A DNA stretch of 64,000 bases from contig NC_133032.1 in assembly GCF_048771995.1 (NCBI RefSeq), positions 13,892,501-13,956,500 on the forward strand, written 5' to 3'. The translations under genes were made by a program, and so were the position numbers. This document shows positions 1 to 12,879 of this stretch, in pieces. The stretch is from Taeniopygia guttata. Its lineage: Eukaryota > Chordata > Aves > Passeriformes > Estrildidae. Position 1 is the first letter of the stretch, and every line of letters starts with the position of its first letter. Under the pieces are notes generated by a model, which was not told the DNA's origin, made no database searches, and saw nothing but the letters and a program-made list of their open reading frames with translations.

Positions 1-1158
1 ATCATATCCTCCCAAGTACACCCAATGTAACTTGACAGAAACTCCTTGTGTTTAAATAAAAGATTTCACACCTGATTAATTTCTACAACTTCTTAGTAAA
101 GAAATGAAACATATTTAAGACTTTGAGACTTCTGCCTCCCCTGTGAAAAACCAGAAAGAAGTAGATTAGAGAGGCCTTACTTCTTCAAAAACATATCATT
201 ACTTGTATTGGAATACAGTCAAATCCTAGTCCTAAATATAAAGGTTTTTTATCAACACTTTTTTAATTAAAAAAATACTGAAAAGTAGGTACCATAAGAA
301 ATCAGGAATTATGAAAAGGAGATACCCATAGCTATCAAGAGCCTGAACACAGCTACCTATGAAGTTCCTGCAATATCCTTCCCTCACAGAACTTCAGTGA
401 AATGTAAATAAGTGATGGAAAATAATGGAATAGTCACTATGAGCATCAAACTTCATGAAAACTATGCATTTGAAAGATGAATTTATGTTTCAGTACAAAA
501 CACAATTGATATTAAAACAGAATTAAGCTTATGCTGCATCAATATTCTTTCAGGAGTGAATTATATCTACTTTCCCTTAGAGTACTGCACACCTGACTCA
601 CCACTGCTGCCTTTTCCCTTTCTTTCTGTGTTCCGCTGCTTCCATCAGCAGCATGGTTTCCCATCTGATCCATTGTCAGGATTCTCACTGCAGGGAGGCT
701 AACTCTGCACTTGAGTACAAATGCTAAGAGGTTGACAACACTACTAATCAGTGTAAACTGTTTCTGCCAAAGAAAAACTTATTTATATTTCCTAAATAAC
801 AATCTGGGCCATTCTACAGGGCACTACAGATCTACCACAGGTTGGAATAGATGTTCTTCAAAGGTTGCTTCCAAGCCAAACAGTTCTATGATTTCCCTGA
901 AGACAAAAATAAACTGGTAGACATCAAAAGCAGAAAAGTATTTTGACATCCATTCTTCCTGAGGAGGGAAAGTATACATGCATGTAGCGCTTAGAAACAT
1001 AAAAGCTATTAATTTTAAAAACAAAGGCAACACCATTCTAGCTGGCATTAAGAAACAGTAGAACAGTCCAAACAGAGGAAAGAAGTCCTTTAAAAGAGAA
1101 TAAACCAAAAATGGTTTAGGCTATCAAACAAAAATTTAAAGAGGCTACAAGTGAATGC

Positions 1159-1217
1159 AAAAAAAAAAAAAAACAAACCCACACAAAATAAACAAACAAA
1201 CAAAAAAACCAACAACA
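1159..1217. repeat. A-rich / (AAAC)n low-complexity tract
   Basis: A run of about 15 A followed by AAAC- and AAC-type units. It may be the decayed tail of a retroposed element, but no body of such an element was recognised next to it. Confidence 0.8.
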
Positions 1218-4200
1218 ACCCAACCAGCAAGGACACTGGCACAGGGAAAAAGACACCTGGCCATTTCCAGATGCCAAAACTAACCAGACACAGCTTGAAC
1301 CAACAGGGTTGAACAGGCACCAGGGAAATATTTCACATCCTCCTCAGTAAAATCACCTTTGACTTAAATATAGCAAAGGGGTTTTCTACTTGTTCTGAGC
1401 AATCATAGAGGTAAAAATAACCCCATTCTGTTTGTCCTATTGAATAGAGGATTAAAATAACTGGCAAGACTTTAAGTCATGAGCTTGAGGTGGATTCACT
1501 AGGTCACAATTGGAAAAGGAGAACTGCCAGTCCTTGATAAGCACAGCAATTACCATTCTTTTATATACAGAACCACTCTAATGGAGTACAGCTTCCTTAA
1601 AGAGCAATAACAGCATATCCTTTGATTTATACAGCAGTCCTGCAGCAATACAACCAACATCCTGTTTTCATCTTAAAGTACAGCTGGGCACTTTGTCTAC
1701 AGGCTTTATTTATCAGAGTCCCCATAACTGAGTGCCTTGTCATTGTAAGAAACAGCACCCTTCAACTTAGCAGCATTTTATCTTCCTGGTTCTTTTCTTA
1801 TGAAAATTCTTACATGGTACCCACCTGACCTATAGAGCAAACAGATCTCTACAGCAAACTTCGACACAATATGACTTAAGTTTATAAATGTTAACTAAAT
1901 ACAGTAAAACACTTCTCCCACCCAAAAAAAGTCACAAAAAAAATTTGCCTAAGAAAATTCAGACAAAAAGGGTTTTCTTACTTTATGGATTTCAAAGGAA
2001 AGGACAAAAATATCTAAGCTGCTAGATCTCCTAAAGCCTGTAGAACACACAAATTCCTGATATGTAAACCACTTCTGTAATTCACTCTAGATTTAGAAGC
2101 TTTCCCTGACTATAACAGCAAATCTCTGTAAAATGCCTAAAAGAATATATGTCTAAAACATCTGATCAGACATAGCATGGTTTATTTGATAATTCTGTAT
2201 TCTGTGTCACAAGTTGGAATCCTGTCAGAAATGCAGTATTTTCCACATTCTTACCCATGAAAGTAACCAGCCAAATGGCATTTTGAATGATTTACATGCT
2301 CATACTCTGTAACCATGCAGTAACTCATGAACATGCCATTCACATGTTGTCATACTTTAGAAATAGAAAGAAACAGAGTTGAGTGCTTAACTCTACCACT
2401 TCTTTTGTTCAAAAGTTTTAGAAGAAATTGTTGCTTACTTGAATACATTAAATCACTAAAAATGAGGAAACTTCTGCTAGCTGTAAGACATGCACATTTT
2501 TTACCCATTTATCCTCAAGCAAGTGGTAAGTTGCGTATCAGCACAATCTCAGTGAAAACAAAGAGGCAGTTACTAATACCAATATAGGGCAAACTTCTTA
2601 TTTAGAAGTTAATGGCCCTAATTCAAGAGCAATAGAGAACCTTGGATTTGTCTGGCCAGAAAACAGCCTGTGGTAGGGGCAAAGAACAGGCAAAATTACT
2701 GCCAACACTGTGCAGCAGAAGAAGCCAAAGTGACAAGGATGCAGATCAGAATATCACCTTGACCTGAGTGTCCACTCCTGTCCTTAGTGGTAGGAAATGG
2801 GTCAGGGACAAGCTGCAGATAGTTCATTTGCTAAAATCTCCAATATTTGTCATTATTTCCCCACAATTAACTGCAGCAGATCAGTGCTTCACTTGTCATA
2901 AAACTGAAGTTAACAAGTGGAAAACCAGAGCAGCCAATTTGGATAAAAAGCTCATGAGCAACTATCTATGCAGACTATAGAAGCAGAACATGACATAAAT
3001 AAGGGAGCACTGAAATTCAGCTGCAAATCTCTGAACTTTGAAAAAGTTCACTCTCACCCCGCTGAGGAAAACTAAGTGTCAGTAACCTAAAGCACATCGA
3101 CCTCCCCCAAGTACCACATTTTCTCTCTCCCAGTAAGTAAGTATGGGTTGAGTTTTGAATGCCTCCCAAAAGAGGAAATTCATGAAAAGAACTCTGACTT
3201 CATCTTAGAGAAGAGACTGAAATTGTGGCTAATGGCCATCCCACTGTTCTTTTGACACACATAAAATGACAATGATCAGAATTTTAGAAATTTTTATTAC
3301 ATGGATATAATGTCACTGGCATAATGCTGTTAGCTTAAAGCAGAAAGGCTTTTTGAATGCATAAATTCAAAGCTGACACTTAAAACATTACAAACCACAA
3401 TATCCTAAGGTGAATACAGACAAAGAAACATAATCCTTGTCTAACATTAAAAACAGAAAAAGGAACTACCCCAGACTTACATGATTTGATTACCAGCAAC
3501 TTATCACAGGCTTCTTCTGACTGAAGAAGAGAACATGAAGTGGCAACAAACTGAATCTACCAGCTCAACAGCAGCAGCAGCAAACCTACTCAGTTGAGAA
3601 CAAGACACACAAACTTCTTCTACCTGGAGAGTCCATAAGGGAGGAAAAGAGGTATGCAACTTCTGCCAATTATTCAAAATCCAAACAAAAAATTAAAAAA
3701 TCAGGGGAAAAGGAAGAAATAATTTCCACATCCAGTGTCAGCTCTTTGAATGAATCAGCCTTTCTCATAGACCAAGTGATCAAGCCACTTCTTTCTCGCT
3801 GTCACTTAAAGACTTAAGTGAAAATATTTGTTAGTCAAAGTCATTGGCAAACATAATTGTACACAATAGTGGTACAGCTACGTCAGTTTGAGAATGTGAC
3901 TCACATTTTCAGATGGATCTCGTTTTATCATCAGAAGCCAAAAGTTTTTAAAGTTGAGTTAAATGACTGTTTACAATTCCAACCAATGCTATGCCATGTT
4001 TAGCTATGCCCTTTTGTCTTTGATAAAGGATCATATGCTCTTTTACAGACAGATGGGAGATCTTTCGATCGTGTTGAGCATTTATGCACATGATACCACA
4101 AACTGACTCAAGGAAACAGTCAGTGTATGACTGAGATGTGAAATATTATGTGACAGGATGTGGGAAAGGCCAATAAGGGTAGATAGCGTTTTCCAGATAC

Positions 4201-6196
4201 CATTAAGCTTTTAAAATTATTTTTAAATGGAAGTTAAAACATTATAAAGTACTTCTAAACTTGGAGCTTTTGTTCTCCTGTAACAGAAGGACTCTTTGAA
4301 TACTTAAGCATTTTTCCCTAGTGAGAGTATATTGTTGGCAAATTAATTGCACTCTTCTCAATGAACTAGGGTAGAATTTTGCAAGGATATTTCTACATTA
4401 AGTTGTTAAAGCTCTTCCAAGTGGCCCTGACAAACATTTTTATAAAAGAAACAATTCACTGGACACGTCATTTCCTACTGCCCATCTCCACCATGAGCAG
4501 GAAGAGGCAGCATCAGCCTGTCAGAGAATACACAGATTTCATTCAGGAAATGTGATGCTGCTCTTCTCTAGTGGAGACAGAATGCAGGACAACTGCCTCT
4601 TATGCAGAGGGGCAGAGTGGTGACCAACACTACAGAGATCCTTCCACAAGAGCACTCAGGGTACCAAGTCATTTCAAAGACTCCATCTATAGGAGTAGTA
4701 TAGTATAGGATGAAATCTCAGCATTCATGTTACGTGTCATTATTTCCCAACAGTGTCAATTTTAACATAAAAATTTATTCTGGATTAAGTACTGGCAAGC
4801 AGTCTTAAAAAAAAAAAAATTCCCATAAACCTGTTAGCTGCAGACTTTACATATTATAACTACAAAATCCAGGAAAATTTTGGAGCAAGTAAAAGCAAGA
4901 AGAAAACCTAACAACAGGAGCCCATAAGGAGTATCTTAAAGAACACCTAAAAAAACCCCCAAAACTACAAGAACCAATTGTTTGAATCTTTCTAAAACTA
5001 TAAAGCTATCATAGTACCACATCCCTATTTTTTTTCTAAAATAAATCATTATATATTTTTAAGGCTTCATCCAACATTTACAATTCATTGTGTGTCTCCC
5101 TTTATTAACTTAAGATTTACAGATAAAGATGCATTACAGCAGTGTATTTTGGGAGGAAGACTAGAAAGTTTGTAAGAATGTTTGGGCAGTGGAAATATAA
5201 GACCAGTCAAAGAAAGATGCTTAGAAATCAGACAAATTCCAACAGTTCAGACAGTGATGTCAGATCCTTATTACTTTTCCAAAATAAGCCTCTTGAGATT
5301 CTCTCTTACACTCCTCACTATCGACAACCAGCTCTGAAGAAGTGCTTATAAAACACTTCGGTTTTCCCCATCTTCTACATTTTCACCTTGCGTTGCTACA
5401 AAAATGAACAAGCATTGCCTGGTGTATTGACAATATCTCAACAATACCTAAGACAGGACAGGGGGCATTTTGTGCCCTGCACTGCAAAAGAACCATCAAA
5501 ACAAATCACAAAAATTATCTAGATTTCAAAATCCTCTGATCCCTGCACATATCACTTGGCAGAAAACCAGAGTCCTCTCCCTGCTCTAAAAAAGAGCCCA
5601 AATCAACCATCAGGAAACAAGAGAGAAGCATCAGGAAGCTGAAGGAGTAAAGGCACATCTAACCATAATTCCATAAGTTCATTTCTACAACAAATTCCTG
5701 ATAATCTATCATGCAGATATCAAATTATATCTATATCTAACTCTGAGAAAGGACAGAATGTAATACATGAATAAAATTACAGCTACTGGCCCAACAAAGT
5801 CATAGATAAACTGACTGGATTGAATAAAGGCAAAAAAAAAATCCTATTTCTTGTCTGTAGCTATCACTGCCTGACTTGAGACCTCAGCTTCAAGTCCTAC
5901 AATGTCCAAGGCATTACTCAACTATAGATAAGTGTGCAAAAGAGATCAGCAACTGCAAAGACAGTCAATGACCCCACTTTAAAATGTCACATAAAAGGGC
6001 CTGGGAAACCCTTCTCCCCTTCAACAGTGTAGTGAAAAATATCCTCAATCCTCAGCAAGTACAAGGAAATAAGCTAGGTAAAACATAATACACAATTTTT
6101 AAACACAAAAGCATATTTATAAAAAGAACAATTTATAGTCTCAGAGTGAAGCCAGGGAAGAGGAATTGGATACAGGAAGAATGGGATAGAGGGAAC

Positions 6197-6240
6197 AAAA
6201 AAAAAGAAAAAAAGAAAAAAGAAAAAAAAAGAAAGGAAAG
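6197..6240. repeat. A/G purine low-complexity tract
   Basis: Runs of A broken by single G bases over about 44 bases, purine-only on the plus strand. Simple sequence inside the presumed COBLL1 intron. Confidence 0.8.
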
Positions 6241-8185
6241 ACCAAGCTGCGAGACCAGGCTCTTTCTAAATTTCTAAAAAATTTAAAAGAATGCACAAAG
6301 CCAGAATGCTAAAAGATCCACTCAATTTGCTCGGTTCCTACCCCATCAGGCAAAAACTAAGTACATCTTTCTTTAGTAGTAGCTGTAGACTTACAAACTT
6401 ACTTAAGACTGAGCAAAAAGGAACTCCATCCAAGCAGTGAATGCTTTAAAAAGTGAATGAGGTAAATATAGCTCAAGGAGGGTGCCAAGGATGGAATTAG
6501 TGAGGCTGATTTGTAATGTGGGTGGAAGGAGAGAATCAAAATTGCAGGCAAGGGGAAGTAAGAGACCATGAATCAGAGACCAGCAGAGGATACAGAAAAG
6601 CTTAGGTCTAGAGACTTCAGAGGATAAATTGAAAAAGCAATAACACTTCAGAAATGAAAGTTGGGAACCTGGGAACAACTTTCAACATATAATGATGCCT
6701 GATTTATGAGGCACAACACTACTCTGTTGATGGTCAATTTCCTTGAACATTCTTATTTAACTCACTTAATTCAGCAAAGATCCCAACATATCAAACAGTG
6801 GGGGAGGCTGGAGAAACAGATGGACAAAAAACTCAAACAAAACAGGCCAACAGCCAAACTGAATGAAACAAAAAAAAGTAATTTGTTTTGTGAAAAAAAA
6901 TAGAAGAAGCAGTTCCTCCAGACAACTTTGTCAACTCTAAGTCTGTACTAAGGGCAGAGGTGAAAATGCTTATGCTCTTTCCACTGCACAACATTTAAAA
7001 GTTACCTATCAAACCCCATGTATAGAAAAGCTTCAGCCTTTGGAAGAAAATCTGTCTGAAGGCCTGACATTAAAGTAAGGTAAAATACAAACGGGAAAAC
7101 TAATCAACAGAAACCAAGGCCCATAAAAACAAAAAAGAACATTGTTAAATCAATGGCTCGGGAATATTAGATTGAAAAGTGATTTGATTTTTAAAGAAAA
7201 AGAAACCTATTTCTAATGCTCTTATTTTGAGATAGGATGGTGTTTTCCTTGTTGGAGGCTTTTTATCTCTTTCTGTCGGAGGAACATTCAAGCTCACAAT
7301 ATTTCTTATTTAACATAGAGCAACAGTTTGCATTGCTGGGGAAGGACAGGTTTGTTTGTGTATTATTAAATAAGATTTCAAACCAAGCTCTATTTCCAGA
7401 AGAGAAATGAAAATCAAATAAGCAGGAAGAAAGTATATTTAAAACACAGCTAAGAAAGCTTTCAAACTGTACTATTTTTTCAATGAGAACCTCTGTAAAG
7501 CTAAAGCTTGCAGCAAAACCGATGCTTTCTCACAGAAGAAAGCTTAAGCCCAGCTAAAAATATTCACATGCTCTATTTTCTTTAACTGAAAATAGTAAAC
7601 CTCAGAACCATAGACATGCAGCAGAGCTGACGTTAATATAAGTTCCCAAAGGAAATATTTCATAGATAGATTAGGGACTCATCCTTTAACCACCTATGGC
7701 ACTCTGGTCATTTAGAACAACCAAACAAATGCACATGCCCCTTCTGAACTGGATAACCTCCTAGCAAATAAAAACAAATCCAGAAACTCTGAATTCTGTA
7801 AGAATTCCCATGGTATTGCATTTCTGCATAAAAAAAATATTTCTTGAGGCATGAAAAAATGCAGGTATATCCATCAGTCTATCACATGAAGATTTTAAGT
7901 CAAAACACATCTACCTGGACTCCAGTTAATGTTTAAAATTACTTCATAAAGAGCTGTATTTTTAACTGTGGTATCGTACCTCAGGAGAAAATTTAGATGA
8001 AGCATCAAGTTTTTAATTGGTTGCTACAGCTCAGAACAGTATGGGTGGTTTTCCCCCTTGAGCCCTTCACTGTTGCAAGCTGCACAGTCAGTTTCCTCTT
8101 CATTGTGCTAATGCTGGGCACAGCCACAGAACTCTCCAGGAATCCAGGAGCCAACATCTCAGCTTCTTGTCATCCTCTAGTGCCC

Positions 8186-8193
8186 TGACGTCA
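8186..8193. promoter_or_regulatory. Full CRE palindrome TGACGTCA
   Basis: The eight-base palindrome TGACGTCA matches the consensus CREB/ATF site exactly. It sits in a locally less AT-rich segment (about 8.04-8.30 kb) inside the presumed first intron of COBLL1. Such a CpG-containing octamer is uncommon in AT-rich avian introns, but a single match does not prove function. Confidence 0.4.
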
Positions 8194-10998
8194 GCTCTTT
8201 TAGAGCTGCACACGGTGATACAGCAAGAGCAGCTTCCTCAAACTGCAGACAGCTGTGTCAGCTTAGAGTAGCAGGGCAGCTCCTGGGCAAGTGAGAGCCC
8301 GGTGAGAAGAAAACCAAGTGCACAATCAGATCTGGTTTAACTTGCAAGCAGCTATAAAAGAGAACACCTGGCATTCCTTGTATCCACTACATTAACACAG
8401 CAACTCATTATACTGATTTGTTAATTTCTAGAAAAAACGAATAAATATTTCATTGAGCATGCTAACCTTGTTACAGCTCAAAGGGCTGGCTGGATAATCT
8501 GGCATCTGCTGCTCCCCAGCACACATCAACTACAACAGTAGCAGCCCAATACAGCAGACAGGCTAGAAAATCCAGCATGCTCAGAAATTTTTTTCCAAGC
8601 AACAGTCAAGATTGTCAGTCATACTGCACTTTATTAAGGGACACCTATTTAGATGTTGCAAGATTGCAGGAGAAACAACTTGTTTATGACTTTAAAATAT
8701 ACCTACTCAATTATTTTGTCTGTCAGGTGATAGAAATCCTGTGAAGATTTTCAGTTTCCTCTGGAATCTAAGGTTTTGGTCCCCTACAATGGACTCCTCT
8801 CTTCTTCCACCCAACTCAGCTGGGCCTACTAAAAAAAATAGTGATCTTCGGGTTTAAGAAAACACCGTGATCCCATTTAAAGTAGATTAAAAAAAAAAAC
8901 AACTAGTAACTGCAGAAAGAAAAGAACCTACCCTAAGGTAACAACAAAACTCACCTTCCAGTCCCAAGCACTTTTTCCCCTCAAATGCATTTGATACCTC
9001 ACTATCTAGCTCTCACTTTTATTTTTCACAGGATACCAACACACTTGGACAAAGCTTGGAAATAACTCTGCTAATCTCTATTTGTGTATTACCCTCCTAC
9101 ACATTTTTTCTCCCTAGTATCTGCATTCCACCCCCTAATGTTTTCTTGATCTCATTCCCACAGCAACACACTCCAACAGGGAACATTACCAGTAACTATT
9201 CCGTATGCACCCAGCTATGACTTCAGACTTGACAAAGTTTGAATAAACAGCTTTTAAATACAGCATTCAGTTAATGGCATCAGTGTCATTTCACTATTTG
9301 AGGTTGCCTTGCTTAAGGCAGATCGGTTAAGAAGAACAACATAATCACCTCAAGAAGTGTTATGTGTACATTTGGAACTCAGCTGGCAAATTGGCCCCTG
9401 GCATGATTAGCATTCAAGTGGCTCCTGATGGGCATCCACCCACAAAGGAGCTCCTTCAAACATCCAGCAAGCTCTACAGTCCCAAATTCTCAAAATTCTT
9501 TCCATTTTGTTATTGCTCATTTACTTGTTCTTCATTAGGGTCATGGGGGTAAGAAGAACATGCTAAGTATTATCTTGAAGTCCCAGGTCTAAGAAATGAA
9601 GCACATCTAAGACAGACCCATAATGGCTTAACCCCTAATCCTAGACAATTAGTAGCACGAGTACAAAAGGTCTCATACTTTAATCATAAACACGTGTATA
9701 CAATACATAGAGCAATGGAAACAAATAATTCATTGCAAGAGACAAACATAGTTTCACCCTTACGTAAATTTCACCAAACTGAGCAAATTCAGACATGTAC
9801 CCAAGTCCCCAAGCCCACTCTGGGGCTGTGGCTCAGGCATAGAATGCTTGGTTTGAAGCTATTGCTACATTTGCTTTCCCTTCCCACACTGCAACAGGAA
9901 GGACTTTCATTTATACTTGAACAAACCTGCGGCTATGTTTGAGCTGACTCAAACAAACACTTGAAAGAGAAGGAAGAGAGCTCAAATCAGTATTCCAAGC
10001 TTGACACCAGACATTTGCCAAAACTGCAACACAGCTGACGTCTTCATAATGTGATTGAAATGATTTGATAAAAACTCAGTTGTGTGCAAGAGAGAAAAGG
10101 TAAATTTCTTGGGTTTTCTGAAAACATCCCTTAGTTCCTGTGACAGCCCTGAAAATCATGTAAAAAAGAAATTTCTCCTGTTCTCCTTAAATTTTTCAAC
10201 TACATCCACTACACCAAGCAACAGGGAATGGGAAGCTGAAGACACTCAGGAGAAGCGTTTCTGGCACTAAGCTCATCCAAGCTGTTTGGCCCCACCCCTT
10301 TCCCCACAAAACCAGCTCTATCTTCAGCCCTGGAGGGCAGCTCCATCTCCGAAGCATGTTTTTGTTAGACACACTATGACAATGATAAAAACAAAGGGGG
10401 GTTTGCTTGGGTAAAGCAGATCAGAAGCTGTTATTTTGTATGTAAGCATATAGCTTTAAATATGGTTTATGGGAACAAATTAAATAACACAAAATCCTCA
10501 GAAACATTACATTTAATTAAAGGCGGATCTCAAGGTGAAGGTTAGTATTTCAAAGGATATAAATATTACATTTACAAAAATTCACATTTGCTCCAATATT
10601 CTAATGGCATATTAAGCCATAATAGTTCTTCATGGTAAAATCCTGTGTCAACTACTGACATCTACTTGTCAGTAGACAAGTAATGTAATGTAAAAAAGTA
10701 TTTACTCCAGGTTATGGGATTGCTGTCCAGCAACAGTTGGAAAATTGTGTTCAGAAGGTAGGATACCAACTGCAGGCACTCCTTTTTTTATTTGTAAGTA
10801 TTAAATCACACATTTTCCTATCGTTTCATAAAGCAAATTCAGCTCTGTGATGAACAAGAGCAGACTTTGTCAACTGGCCTGGCAGGAGCCCTTTGCCATG
10901 AGTGCTGCGCAGACTCAGGTTAAGACAGATGAGCTATAAAACTCCCTAACTGTCCAGCCAAGTCTCTCCTGCCAGGAGAAGAAACTGTGTGTCATGGG

Positions 10999-11085
10999 CA
11001 GCCAGTTCCTGGACACACCTCCTATTCATCATACTCCAAAATATTCCAGCCAGTTGCCGGGCACAGACTCTATTCACAATATTAT
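10999..11085 (+). repeat. Two-copy 48-base imperfect tandem duplication
   Basis: A segment beginning CAGCCAGTT at 10,999 recurs at 11,047 and stays alignable for about 38 bases, with shared blocks such as GG.CACA and TATTCA. The period of 48 is a multiple of three, so the open frame at 10,987-11,334 shows it as a 16-residue repeat (QPVPGHTSYSSY against QPVAGHRLYSQY). Nothing else suggests that the frame is coding. Confidence 0.6.
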
Positions 11086-12879
11086 ATACCCAAAAAAAAA
11101 AAATTCCAGCAGAGCCCATTTTTAAAAAAATCTTTTCTTATTTACATTGAATGTACACAGAGAATAACATGGCCATGTTTCTCACCAAATTCAGACAAAT
11201 ATTTTTATCCACAACCAGTTCTAGTAAACAATTTTTCAATAGAAAAGCATAATTCTGCATGCAAAAACAGAGATATGACAGGATCCTTTCCCAAAGCTTG
11301 TTGCTATAGATCTGATAACAAAATTCTGTATTAAAAGGCCACCAGTGATCAAGTTATATAGGATTTCCAAGCTTTAACTAACATCAGTGCTTGAAAATTT
11401 ACAAAACACTACCTTCTTAGCAGTTAGCATAAACAAACCTTCTCAGCTGTTAAGAGTTACCAGCAATTACTCTACAGAACTTCAAACAGTGATTTAAGAA
11501 CACATTGGCTGGTAAACAGTTTTCAGCTGCAGATTAACAACACCTTCAACCTGGCTAAACAAGTTAAGAAGAGATGTAATGCAGTATATTACATCATTTG
11601 GTAATACATTTAAAGAAAAATGTTATTACAACTGAAATTCTTCCCAGATTGCACAAATTTTCCTATCATCTCAGAGAAGGAACAGTAACTGCGTACTTTT
11701 CAAAAATCTGTGGACTATTTTCAGTAAAACTGGGAGTTGTTTTCTTTTCTGGTATGTCCACACTTTTTTCCTCAAATCCAGCGTTTCATGAGCAAATGAG
11801 AGCATCTTACAGAAATAGTTAAGACTATCAATAAAGAACTTCTGTAGCAAGAAAGGCATTGCAATTTGATTTTCTAAGTACAACGTTACATGGGAACAGC
11901 TGATAAAAGGCCTAAAAATCTCCCTGCAGGGCTCATGCAATGAGCCCTACTGTGAGTTGCGTGTTTCTCAAAACTGAGAAGTGGATGCTGGCAAATGCTT
12001 GAAGTCACATAAAGGGAACTTAGATGTCAAGCAGCAGCCAAAATTCACTATACCAAACAGCTTTATGGTAGGCAACAGGCCTAGATGAGCTGTCAGAAGA
12101 GCAGAAGTTTTAATTGTGTCTTTTTGCTTGTTTTTATGCTCCTGCTCACAAGGAAAACAGAAGACTTTCAAGACATACTGTTTTTGCCACTCCCTAACCT
12201 AGAAAAAACACTATTGTCCTACATTCAGTCCCTTCCAATGCTGCTTAAGTACACAATCTTCAAAATGTAGTAATTGTCTATACTGCAATTATACCATCTA
12301 CATCGATTAAGAACATAAAGTCAATTTCTCAACGGCTACATATAAATGCGGAATAATGACAAGGCCTTAAGCGAATAAATTCCCCTCCCTTTATGAGTCT
12401 TCCGTATTCACTACAGCCATGACTTCAAACTGATTCGGTTACTGCTGCAAATACTACAATAAATTGCCGTCACCTGCAGCTGTTTATCCTGTAGCCGCTG
12501 GGTCAGTAATCCAGGTAATCCATTTTTGCAACTAGTATGGAAACTTCAAAAAAATGTTAATGTTAAAAATATACCCACCATGTATATTGTCCATTCTATT
12601 TACAGATAATGTCAGCAGTCTTATCAGTGTTTTGATTCACTGCAGTTCCTACTGAAGTCAATGAGTAAACTAATTTTCTTCAAACGTACCTGACCGGTTA
12701 AGGAAAAATCCTCCTCTGCCTGATCTGTAACTGGGGTAGTTTTACTTAGGATTTAAAGAATATATTCTTTAACGCCAGATTTTCTGCTATAAGCAAAATA
12801 AAAACAGAGGGGCCTAACACGTAAAAAGAAACAAACCAGCCCCTTTACTACTCCAAACAGATGCTGCTTGTTTATTGTC

